Part shown: piece by piece, positions 8,854 to 16,627 of the stretch | How the letters are laid out: each line of letters begins with the position of its first letter | Numbering within the stretch: position 1 is the stretch's first letter | DNA from: an uncultured Alphaproteobacteria bacterium | Lineage (GTDB): Bacteria; Pseudomonadota; Alphaproteobacteria; Methylaequorales; Methylaequoraceae | NCBI GenBank assembly: GCA_902526175.1 | Contig: CABZJY010000013.1 | Location: 1-33,314 of the forward strand | Direction of reading: 5' to 3' | DNA: 33,314 bases | Made by a program: the position numbers and the translations under genes | Notes under the pieces: generated by a model | Databases searched by the model: none | What the model was told of the DNA's origin: nothing | Seen by the model: the letters and a program-made list of their open reading frames with translations, nothing else

Positions 8854-10053
8854 TTAAGTTTTTTTTATTAGATTCTTAACTTGCTTCACAACATAGTCAA
8901 CATCATTAAAAGTTAATTGAGGGAATAAAGGTAATGATAAACACTTTTTATAATACTCTTCCGACCCTTCAAGTTTTTTTGAAAATCCATATATTTTTTG
9001 CAAATGTAAAGGAGGGTAATGAACTTGAACTCCAATATTTCTATTCTTTAACTGGTTGATAATATGAGCTCTTGTTAAACCTATCTTTTCAAAATCAATT
9101 AATACAACATACAAATGGTAGGAAGTATTACAAAACTTAAATTTTTTTACTGGTTTCAAAAAATCTGATAAATCCGAAAATTTTTTGTCATACCTTTGCA
9201 CAATTTTTTTTCTTTTAATTATAAATTTTTCTATTTTATTCAATTGGTTGGTACCTAATGCACAATTTAGATCACTTGCTCTAAAATTCAGACCAATCGA
9301 TTGAATCTCATAATAATTAGGATTTAAAATATTATTTTTATCATACGCGCCTTTACTTAAAAAAAACTTTGGATCTCTTTGGATGCCATTATTTCTAAGA
9401 AGAATAATTTTTTCATATAGTGTTTTATCATTAGTGGTGATAGCCCCACCTTCTCCCATTGTTATATTTTTTACTGGATGAAATGAAAAAGTAGTCATTT
9501 TACTATAATCACATGAGCCAATTTTTGACATTTTTTGTCTTTTCATTATCTTTGTGCCAAGTGCATGAGAAGCATCTTCAATTATGCTTATTCCATATTT
9601 ATTACAGACTTTTGATATTTCCGGTAGATCAACAGATTGACCGTTTAGATGAACCGGTAAAAATAACCCTTTTTTGATTTTATTCTCAATAATGGTATCT
9701 TCTAAAATATTTTTGGTAACTAAACCAGATGTAGATTCAACATCACAAAATATAATTTTAAAATTCAACATTTTAGCTACATTTGCAGCAGCCGCAAAAG
9801 TTATCGAAGGTATTATGATTTTTGTTCCTTTTGGAAGATTTAAAGATAGGCAAGCCAAGTAAAGAGCTACTGAACCATTAGAACAAACAACAGCGTATTT
9901 TGAACCTACATAATTTGATAATTTTTTCTCAAATTTTTTTACTTCAGGACCAGTTGTTAGAAAATCACTTTTCAGTACCTTTTCAATACACTTTAGGTCA
10001 GTATGATCAATATATTGCTTGCTATAATGCAGAAATTCTTTTTTTTTTAACAC
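8854..10053 (-). CDS. pseC: PseC-like UDP-4-keto-sugar aminotransferase (DegT/DnrJ/EryC1)
   Basis: A 399-residue PLP enzyme of the DegT/DnrJ/EryC1/StrS family. DFLTTGPEVKKFE starts the fold. VCSNGSVALYLACLSL, IPSITFAAAANVA, IIEDASHALG and the Schiff-base lysine in FSFHPVKNITMGEGGA (Lys about 195) are all present. It should transfer an amino group from glutamate to C4 of the UDP-4-keto-altrosamine made by PseB. The start is GTG at 10053; no in-frame ATG fits. It lies 2 bases after the pseB stop and 6 before the reductase, as in a tight operon. Strong family call; PseC rather than another sugar aminotransferase rests on adjacency to pseB and pseG. Confidence 0.88.
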   Translation of the reverse strand: MLKKKEFLHYSKQYIDHTDLKCIEKVLKSDFLTTGPEVKKFEKKLSNYVGSKYAVVCSNGSVALYLACLSLNLPKGTKIIIPSITFAAAANVAKMLNFKIIFCDVESTSGLVTKNILEDTIIENKIKKGLFLPVHLNGQSVDLPEISKVCNKYGISIIEDASHALGTKIMKRQKMSKIGSCDYSKMTTFSFHPVKNITMGEGGAITTNDKTLYEKIILLRNNGIQRDPKFFLSKGAYDKNNILNPNYYEIQSIGLNFRASDLNCALGTNQLNKIEKFIIKRKKIVQRYDKKFSDLSDFLKPVKKFKFCNTSYHLYVVLIDFEKIGLTRAHIINQLKNRNIGVQVHYPPLHLQKIYGFSKKLEGSEEYYKKCLSLPLFPQLTFNDVDYVVKQVKNLIKKT

Positions 10054-10055
10054 AT

Positions 10056-11084
10056 CTAAATATTATTATTTAATAAATTAAGTAGCTGATTTTCATTCAA
10101 CCATACTTCATTGCTATCACTTGAATACTTGAAGTTATCCTTAAGATCAAAATTTACAACATTTTTTTTAAAAATTTTTTTTTTATTAAAATGCAATTTT
10201 GGAGGTAAGATAATATATCTATCTATCAATTCAATTGTATACCTAGCGTCATCTTTTGAAATCATTGTTTCATGTAATTTCTCTCCTGGTCTGATACCTA
10301 TAATTTCAAATGGTATATTAGGCGCAATGATTTTTGCTACCTCAGTTACTTTCATACTCGGCAACTTAGGAACGAAAATTTCTCCTCCACTCATATTACC
10401 AAGACAAGAAATTACAAATTCAACACCTTGATTAATATTTACCCAGAATCTTGTCATCCTTTTGTCTGTGATTGGGATAGTCTTTGATTTTTTTTCATAC
10501 AAATTTTTAAATAATGGAATTACACTTCCTCTGGAATTTACAACATTACCATATCTACAAATAGAAAATATGGTTCCATCTTTTCCAGAATAATTATTTG
10601 CAGCGATAAAAATCTTATCAGATGCTAATTTTGAAGCTCCATAAATATTTAAAGGATTAGATGCTTTATCAGTTGACAAAGCTATTACCCTATTAACTCC
10701 GCAAAAGATACTAGCTTCAACTATATTTTGAGCTCCCACAACATTTGTTTTTATACATTCAAATGGATTATACTCCGCAAGAGGCACATGTTTCAAAGCA
10801 GCAGTATGAATTACAAAATCAACATCTTTAAATGCTATTTTAAGTCTTTGAACGTCCCTTACATCACCAAGAAAAAATCGCAATTTTTCACTACCTTGAG
10901 ACCTGAATTTTTTCTCCATTTCATACTGTTTAAATTCATCTCTTGATAGGATAATTATTTTTTTAGGTTCAAAGTATTTCAGGAGTTTTAAAACGAAGGC
11001 CTGTCCAAAAGTTCCTGTACCACCAGTAATCAGTATTACTTTATTTTTGAAGCTTATATTAGACTTAAAATATTTATTTTTCAT
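10056..11084 (-). CDS. pseB: UDP-N-acetylglucosamine 4,6-dehydratase (inverting)
   Basis: A 342-residue short-chain dehydrogenase/reductase of the short FlaA1/PseB type. The NAD(P)-binding loop is ILITGGTGTFGQAF (about 17-30); catalytic residues lie in ALSTDKASNPLNIYGASK (Asp 139, Lys 140, Tyr 148, Lys 152). AALKHVPLAEYNPFECIKTN and MTRFWV are typical of PseB. The enzyme dehydrates UDP-GlcNAc and inverts C5, the committed step to pseudaminic acid. It is first of the minus-strand pseB-pseC-AKR-pseG run. A GAGAAG-like ribosome site lies just before the ATG, and the promoter must lie in the gene-poor stretch above 11084. Confidence 0.9.
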   Translation of the reverse strand: MKNKYFKSNISFKNKVILITGGTGTFGQAFVLKLLKYFEPKKIIILSRDEFKQYEMEKKFRSQGSEKLRFFLGDVRDVQRLKIAFKDVDFVIHTAALKHVPLAEYNPFECIKTNVVGAQNIVEASIFCGVNRVIALSTDKASNPLNIYGASKLASDKIFIAANNYSGKDGTIFSICRYGNVVNSRGSVIPLFKNLYEKKSKTIPITDKRMTRFWVNINQGVEFVISCLGNMSGGEIFVPKLPSMKVTEVAKIIAPNIPFEIIGIRPGEKLHETMISKDDARYTIELIDRYIILPPKLHFNKKKIFKKNVVNFDLKDNFKYSSDSNEVWLNENQLLNLLNNNI

Positions 11085-11158
11085 TACTTCTCAACCTCTT
11101 ATTATATAAAAAAGATCTATATTATTTCATATCAAGTTATAACACATTTGATTGAAAC

Positions 11159-11178
11159 TTAACTAAAGATTTAGTTAA
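11159..11178. repeat. perfect palindrome upstream of pseB
   Basis: Nine-base arms (TTAACTAAA and TTTAGTTAA) are separated by GA, 75 bases above the pseB ATG. The spacer is too short for an RNA hairpin, so if functional it would be a protein-binding operator. In DNA this AT-rich it could be chance. Confidence 0.3.
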
Positions 11179-11417
11179 TTTAAAATATTATTAGATATCT
11201 TTATTATAAATTAGTATTAGTTTTTTTTAAAAAAGTAAGAAACTGATAACACATAAACATGGATTTCCAATCCCGTGAAAGTTTAAGACATTACTCCCTT
11301 TGAATTAAGTCATTTTTTTTATCAATATTTTGTGCAAAAATGGGGGTAAGATATCACAATGTGGGTAAAGTATATCGGTTATATCAAAACCGTAATATTT
11401 TGCTTTATCTTTGTATG

Positions 11418-11838
11418 TCAATGGATTTTCTGAAGACACAACACATCACAACTTCCAGAGAAACTATGTCCTTTTCTCTTTCTTATTGGAGTCAATATAC
11501 TTATTTGTAGCTTATCTAAAAGATCATCTTTTTTTTGAATAGGGGTTAAGTCAAAGTAACTTGATATAAGATTATTCCAAAAAATAATACTTTCATTATT
11601 TAATGCAAACATTTCATATAGATTGTTCTGATTATCAACTATTAAGATTCCATAAGGCTTTAAAATTCTTCGTACATTTTTGTAAACAAAATCTTGTGCA
11701 TCTTTATTTAAATATCTGAGGGGTAAAAATAAAGCAAACTTTTTTAGTCTTAAAATATTATTGAAACAAGTTTTAGTTTTATTAAATCTATTGCTTAATA
11801 TACTGACGCTAGGAACTAATATCTTGATTTTTTTTCAT
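11418..11838 (-). pseudogene. SAM-dependent methyltransferase remnant
   Basis: Reading the minus strand from about 11834 down to the TGA at 11418 gives an unbroken frame without a usable start. It contains FALFLPLRYLNKDAQ, DFVYKNVRRILKPYGILIVDN and ends SGSCDVLCLQKIH. The 'RILKPYGILIVDN' part matches the post-motif III region of class I methyltransferases (R-L-K-P-G-G-x-L). The glycine-rich SAM loop (motif I) is missing, so this is the back half of a gene. An ATG at 11838-11836 is followed by eight As; with seven it would open straight into this frame (MKKIKILVPS), but with eight it stops after nine codons. Further broken coding-like text lies upstream. Most likely a decayed gene. Confidence 0.6.
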
Positions 11839-12046
11839 TCTGCCAATAATCTTTCAATTTGAAAAAAAAACTTCAAGTTGTTATTCTAATAATTTGACTT
11901 CATAAAAAGAGTTATAACTTTTATTCAAGAAGTTAAAATCTTTTTTTAAGAAAAAAGTTTGTGTTTATATCTATTGTATTTTAAAAAAATGAATGCTTAT
12001 TTCGAAGTAAAAAACTCTCCTTTAATACATTAATTAAAAAGAATAT

Positions 12047-12940
12047 ATGAATAAAAATATGAAAAATTATATAGCGATTACCGGAGCTTCAGGATATGTA
12101 GGAATTAATCTTTTAAAATATTGTATTGAAAAAAAAATAAATGTTAAAGCCTTTTGCAGAGATGTGACAAAATTAAATCATCTGAAATCTAAATATTTAG
12201 ATATATATAGCTATCAGTTAAACAAACCAATGGAAAATCTGAGAGGAGTGTATGCAATAATTCACCTTGCTCACCAAAGATTTTCAGGAGCAAGAAGAAA
12301 TCAGTTAGATGATATAAATTTGATTGGTACTACACAAATTTTGAAAGAAGTGAAAAAAAGAAATATAAAAAAAGTTATATATCTTTCAAGTATACTAGCT
12401 AATAAAGAAACAATATCTGATTATGGTAAAAGTAAATTATGTTGTGAAAACTTATTTAAAAAATCAAATTTTACGGTCATCAAAGCAAGTTTTATTTTTG
12501 GAGGTCAACCAAGTGGATTTTACCGCGATCTAGTCGATAACTTATCCACAAAAAAAGTTATGCCAATTGTTTTTCCAAGTGTTAAAATTCAACCGATTCA
12601 TATTGAAGATTTATGTATATACATGGTCAAAAAATTACAAAAACGTTCTACAGACAAAAAGCCGATAATATTCCAACATACAAAAAAAATTTCAATTAAA
12701 GACTTCTTTTGTTTCTTAGCTGCATTTTTATTTAATCGTAAAATTATTTTCTTCAATTTGCCTTCAAAACTATTGCTCAAACTTTTTTATTTTCTAGGAT
12801 ATTTTAATGGTTTTTTTAATAGAATTTATGAGAGAATTTCTGGACTTTACAGCCTCGAAATAATATCTAAAGAAAATGTTATTGAAATAAACGAAAGTGA
12901 TTTGAGAAAAACAAATATATTTTTAAGTAAATTTAAATGA
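12047..12940 (+). CDS. NAD-dependent epimerase/dehydratase (extended SDR)
   Basis: A 297-residue Rossmann-fold protein. YIAITGASGYVGINLL near the N terminus is the NAD(P)-binding loop, AIIHLAHQ the second conserved strand, and VIYLSSILAN followed by DYGKSKLCCE gives the Ser and YxxxK catalytic residues. IQPIHIEDLC is the usual late SDR motif. Start is ATG 12047; ATG 12059 (just before KNYIAITGAS) is a possible alternative. Its stop overlaps the start of the GMC oxidoreductase gene (ATGA), so the two are coupled and may work in sequence on one sugar. Product specificity cannot be read from the sequence. Confidence 0.82.
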   Translation: MNKNMKNYIAITGASGYVGINLLKYCIEKKINVKAFCRDVTKLNHLKSKYLDIYSYQLNKPMENLRGVYAIIHLAHQRFSGARRNQLDDINLIGTTQILKEVKKRNIKKVIYLSSILANKETISDYGKSKLCCENLFKKSNFTVIKASFIFGGQPSGFYRDLVDNLSTKKVMPIVFPSVKIQPIHIEDLCIYMVKKLQKRSTDKKPIIFQHTKKISIKDFFCFLAAFLFNRKIIFFNLPSKLLLKLFYFLGYFNGFFNRIYERISGLYSLEIISKENVIEINESDLRKTNIFLSKFK

Positions 12941-14454
12941 AAATTTTTGACGTAATAATAATTGGAAGTGGGCCAGCTGGTGTTTCAGCTGCATGGCCAT
13001 TAGTTAAATCAAAAAAAAGTGTACTCATGATAGATGTTGGATTTGATAAAGATAATAAAAAAGAAAATAATATAAATAAAGAAAACACAAGTCCTAAAAT
13101 TCTATCAAAAGAATTATCATATGCTTTTAGAGATTTTAAAAAATATTATAAATTAAAAACTCAAAATTTTTCAGCACATGGATCATTAGCTAAAGGGGGG
13201 TTGTCGAATGCATGGTCAGCTTTAACCAGTTCATTTTCGGATGATGAATTTGCTGATTTTCCATTTACAAGAAAAACCTTATTACCTCATTATATATCAG
13301 TTGGGAAACGAATTGGAGTGAGTGGATCAAAGGAAAGTAATTTATCGTCATGGATTGGTAATGAGTATGTTACACAATCCAGTTTACCAATTCATCCACT
13401 AACTCAGATATTGTTAGATAATTATAATTCTAATAGATTAGTTAATCAAAATCATAAATTTATACTTGGTAAACATAATCAAGCTATACTTAGTGAACCC
13501 CTAAATAATAGAGTCCCTTTCAATCAAAAAAATATGGTTGGTTTTTGGGATTCAAGTAATTCGGTTTATAATTCTGGGCATGAAATTGGAAATTTAAAAA
13601 AGAATAAAAACTTTAAATATATTACAGGCTTTTTTGTGGAGGAGATAATTGACGTTAAAGAAAAATGTGTAATTGAGGCGAATGAAACAACAACAAAGAA
13701 AAATCAAAAATTCTACTCAAAACTCATTGTTCTAGCTGCCGGTACAATAGGATCTACAAAACTTGCTCTTAAGGCAAATAAGTGTTTTGATAAATATTTA
13801 AAAATTCAAAATACTCCGATGTTTCCATTTGTACTTTTGTTTCCATTACAACTTAATAGACAAAAATCATTTAATTATTTTAGTTTTTGGCACCTATCTT
13901 ATTATTTACAAATAAAAAATCTAAAACCCCATCATAAAATATTTGGTCATATAGCGCCTACAGACGGTATTTCATCTATTGAATTGATAAATAGAATAAA
14001 ACTTCCCAGACCAATAAATAGTATTTTAGGAAATTTTTTTTGGCCTAAAATGTTACTTGGTACATGTGTATTTCCAGGAATATACTCAGATAACAAAATT
14101 AAATTATCTAAAAATGATCAGCTTAATATTTTAGGAAATGTTTCCTGTGATTTAGCAATTCTTATAAAACAATCAAAGTTTCTTTTGACAAAAATTTTTA
14201 AAAGATTGGGTGCTTTTTTATTAGTAAAAAATTTAAATATTGTCCCTGGGGAAGACGTTCACTATGCGTGTACTCTTCCAATGAAAACAAATCCCAAATT
14301 TATGCAAACTGACCAAAATGGTCTTTTGAATGGTAAAGGAAATATCTACATCGTTGATGGATCAGTGTTGTCATCCTTACCAGCAAAAAGTCATACTTTT
14401 ACGATAATGGCTAATTCTGAAAGAATCAGTAAGAAGATAGTGCAACGTCTATAA
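12937..14454 (+). CDS. GMC-type FAD-dependent oxidoreductase
   Basis: A 505-residue flavoprotein. The FAD-binding Rossmann loop is IIIGSGPAGVSAAW (about 7-20); ALKAGG-like HGSLAKGGLSNAW (about 81-93) and VLAAGTIGSTKLAL (about 265-278) follow. The C-terminal GMC block has VHYACTLPM (His about 442) and IYIVDGSVLSSLPAKSHTFTIMAN (split motif, His about 486), the usual active-site histidines. GMC enzymes oxidise alcohols or sugars. It overlaps the epimerase gene by 4 bases, implying that both act on the same surface sugar, and overlaps the convergent broken methyltransferase by 6 bases. No signal peptide; probably cytoplasmic. Confidence 0.82.
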   Translation: MKIFDVIIIGSGPAGVSAAWPLVKSKKSVLMIDVGFDKDNKKENNINKENTSPKILSKELSYAFRDFKKYYKLKTQNFSAHGSLAKGGLSNAWSALTSSFSDDEFADFPFTRKTLLPHYISVGKRIGVSGSKESNLSSWIGNEYVTQSSLPIHPLTQILLDNYNSNRLVNQNHKFILGKHNQAILSEPLNNRVPFNQKNMVGFWDSSNSVYNSGHEIGNLKKNKNFKYITGFFVEEIIDVKEKCVIEANETTTKKNQKFYSKLIVLAAGTIGSTKLALKANKCFDKYLKIQNTPMFPFVLLFPLQLNRQKSFNYFSFWHLSYYLQIKNLKPHHKIFGHIAPTDGISSIELINRIKLPRPINSILGNFFWPKMLLGTCVFPGIYSDNKIKLSKNDQLNILGNVSCDLAILIKQSKFLLTKIFKRLGAFLLVKNLNIVPGEDVHYACTLPMKTNPKFMQTDQNGLLNGKGNIYIVDGSVLSSLPAKSHTFTIMANSERISKKIVQRL

Positions 14455-15232
14455 AACTTTAACCATTAGAGCATGTCCATTTAGATTATGAAATACAATT
14501 CTATCTTTTTTTACATACTCATCGTCAACCAACCTACTTATTCCATTTGTTAGTAATCCTCCATAGTCATCAAATATAACAACACCTCCTATAACCATTC
14601 TACCCCATACCCAGTTAAAAACATCTTTTCCAGATTTATATACATCAACATCAATATGACAAAATTTAAATTTTAAATTTTCTATTTCTTTTCCTGTATC
14701 ATCAGGAAATACTCCGTTTAAAATTATAGTATTGTCAAGTTCCATTTTTCTGGTTAAATTTTTTATTATGTCAACAGATGTATCAGCATGTTCACCGCCA
14801 GTGTAAGTACCATCTTTAGGACTTGTTTTTACTAAACCTTTAAATGTATCTGCAATAAAAACCTTATTCTTAAGGCCCTCTATTTTACACTTTTTTTGCA
14901 ATTAAACAAGCACTTCCTCCTCTCCATGCACCAACTTCAAGTATATGACCATTCTTATCTTTTACTTGTTCAACAATTTTCCATAATTCGTATAATTTAT
15001 AAATATCAAGAAATGTATTGTATTTTACTGACTTATAGGTCTGATTAAAGATATTGTCGTTAATCCATGGGCTATAAAAATTCTCAGGAATTTGCATAGA
15101 ATATTTTTTCTTGTCAGGTTTCACAGAAAAAAACAGTTTTAAACTTTCAAACAAAATTCTTTCTACAAATTTTAAAATACTTTTTGCAAAAAGAAGTTTT
15201 TTTATATTTACATTTTTTGTATTTGAAGCCAT
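14449..15232 (-). pseudogene. TylF/macrocin-like O-methyltransferase split by one-base frameshift
   Basis: Two adjoining frames make one protein of about 260 residues, the normal TylF length. The first (15232 down) ends ILEVGAWRGGSACLIAKKV then stops. The second, out of phase, continues KKCKIEGLKNKVFIADTFKGL ... FKFCHIDVDVYKSGKDVF ... GGVVIFDDYGG. GAWRGGS is the SAM loop, IADTFKGL and CHIDVDVY are TylF hallmarks, and the aspartates that bind metal are present. The break is at a run of seven As (bases 14891-14897 on the complement); six As would restore the frame exactly. It may be a real pseudogene, a sequencing error, or slippage that still yields some product. It starts 95 bases from the divergent glycosyltransferase. 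Confidence 0.8.
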
Positions 15233-15327
15233 CTCATATCAAAATTAATTTTATTCTATAGTAATTATAACTATAAATAGATAATATTTTAGAAATTCTT
15301 GAAATAACTTTGTTTATCTAATTTTTC

Positions 15328-16050
15328 ATGCCCATCAAACCAAGATATAGTTTAATAATTCCGTGTTACAATGAAGAAGGTAATATAGAAAAACTTGTTC
15401 AAAAATGTAAGAAAATATTCAAAAAGAATATTTTTGAAGTTATTTTAGTAGAAAATGGCTCCACAGATAATTCTTTAGATATTTTGAAAAAAAATCTTAA
15501 AGGTATTGAAAACTTTAAACTTTTAAGAGTTAAAAAAAATAAAGGAATTGGTTATGGGATAGTTCAAGGGCTAAAAAGTTCCAATGGAGAAATCATTGGG
15601 TGGACTCATGGTGATCTACAGACTGATCCAAGCGATGTAAAAAAAGCATTTGATCTAGCAAAAAACATTCATGGTGATTTTCTAATCAAAGGAAAAAGAT
15701 TACCTAAAAACCGAAGTGCTCTTGAAATTTTCTTTACTCTAGGATTAACTTTTTTTGAAAGTATTTTATTTTTAAAACTTTTCTGGGAAATAAATGCTCA
15801 ACCAAATGTTTTTACAAAACAATTTTTTACTAAATGGAAGAATCCTCCTTTAGATTATAATATTGATCTCTACTGTTACTATAAGGCTTTACAAAATAGA
15901 GTTCATATAAAAAGATTTGACGTGGAATTTAAAAAAAGATTTTCTGGTAAGTCAAAATGGAATAAAAATATTTTTGTTAGATTTATCTTTATATTAAAAA
16001 CAATTATTTATAGTCTTAAACTAAAATTTATGAAAAATGCTAATAATTAA
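15328..16050 (+). CDS. family 2 glycosyltransferase (dolichol-phosphate-sugar synthase-like)
   Basis: A 240-residue GT-A enzyme. YSLIIPCYNEEGNI opens the fold, VILVENGSTDNS binds the nucleotide, and GWTHGDLQTDP (about 91-101) supplies the acidic metal ligands in the place of the usual D-x-D. KNKGIGYGIVQGL is typical of the DPM1/polyprenyl-phosphate branch. A hydrophobic stretch near the C terminus (FVRFIFILKTIIYSL) may touch the membrane; there is no multi-span tail. It likely moves an activated sugar to a lipid carrier or glycan. The end overlaps the following GDPD-like gene by 14 bases. Confidence 0.85.
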   Translation: MPIKPRYSLIIPCYNEEGNIEKLVQKCKKIFKKNIFEVILVENGSTDNSLDILKKNLKGIENFKLLRVKKNKGIGYGIVQGLKSSNGEIIGWTHGDLQTDPSDVKKAFDLAKNIHGDFLIKGKRLPKNRSALEIFFTLGLTFFESILFLKLFWEINAQPNVFTKQFFTKWKNPPLDYNIDLYCYYKALQNRVHIKRFDVEFKKRFSGKSKWNKNIFVRFIFILKTIIYSLKLKFMKNANN

Positions 16051-16627
16051 ACATAGACTAAATACAATTAAGAAACTTGAAAACCTTAGGCACGACTATG
16101 GTGCTGAAATTGATATTCGATCCTATAATCGTGAAATAATAATTAGTCACGATCCTTTCAAAAAAGGAGAAAAGCTGAAAAAATGGCTTAAAAAATTTAA
16201 ACACAAATTCATTATATTTAATATTAAGGAAGAGGGTTTAGAGTTTCAGCTCCAAAAACTTTTAAAAAAATTTAAAATCAAAGAATTTTTTCTTCTAGAT
16301 CAATCATTCCCATTTTATATAAAAAATATAAAAACTTTTGGAAAAAACTCTTCTATAAGAGTTTCGGAATTTGAAGGAATTGAACGAGCAATTAAACTCA
16401 GAAAATTTACGAATTGGTTATGGGTTGATCATTTTTCAAAATTTCCTTTGTCTAAAGAAAATATTAAAATATTAAATTCTTTAAAATTTAAATTTTGTAT
16501 TGTGTCACCTGAATTGGTTAGTGAGATTGATTTATTAAAAAAAGTTTCGATTATTAAGAATATTTTTAGAAGTGCTAAAGTAAAAATTGATGCTGTTTGT
16601 ACAAAAAAACCTAGTTATTGGATTTAG
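16037..16627 (+). CDS. small GDPD-like conserved protein of polysaccharide loci
   Basis: A 196-residue protein resembling the front half of glycerophosphodiester phosphodiesterase barrels. His 6 and Arg 7 (IIKHRLN), Glu 24 and Asp 26 (GAEIDIR) and His 38 (ISHDPF) line up with GDPD active-site residues. It then has FIIFNIKEEGLE, EFFLLDQSFPFY and RVSEFEGIE. It is shorter than usual GDPDs and ends without the later barrel strands I would expect, so it may be a trimmed family or have another substrate. It overlaps the glycosyltransferase by 14 bases (likely coupled) and the convergent nucleotidyltransferase by 17. Phosphodiester cleavage during glycan assembly is inference. Confidence 0.65.
   Translation: MLIIKHRLNTIKKLENLRHDYGAEIDIRSYNREIIISHDPFKKGEKLKKWLKKFKHKFIIFNIKEEGLEFQLQKLLKKFKIKEFFLLDQSFPFYIKNIKTFGKNSSIRVSEFEGIERAIKLRKFTNWLWVDHFSKFPLSKENIKILNSLKFKFCIVSPELVSEIDLLKKVSIIKNIFRSAKVKIDAVCTKKPSYWI

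Larger units (their letters stand above)
11085..12046. other. gene-poor, decayed stretch between pseB and the epimerase gene
   Basis: This is by far the longest stretch without an intact gene in an otherwise densely packed window. It contains a methyltransferase remnant on the minus strand (11418-11838) and, above it, short broken minus-strand reading frames with frequent stops. It must also hold the pseB promoter on the minus strand and that of the epimerase gene on the plus strand, but no convincing -35/-10 pair stood out. GGGTAA occurs twice, 19 bases apart (11344 and 11363), with no known meaning. Confidence 0.6.

Noticed and set aside
11340-11400. Repeated GGGTAA and a CGGTT...AACCG inverted repeat as operator or terminator
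   Set aside because: Arms are only five or six bases and no gene ends there; chance is likely.
11418-11612. A 64-codon minus-strand frame as a small intact gene
   Set aside because: The coding text continues upstream of its ATG in the same frame without a start, so it is the tail of a larger methyltransferase remnant.
14449-14901. The second half of the TylF-like protein as a separate gene starting at TTG
   Set aside because: It lacks the SAM loop, which is in the preceding frame; together they match one full-length family member.
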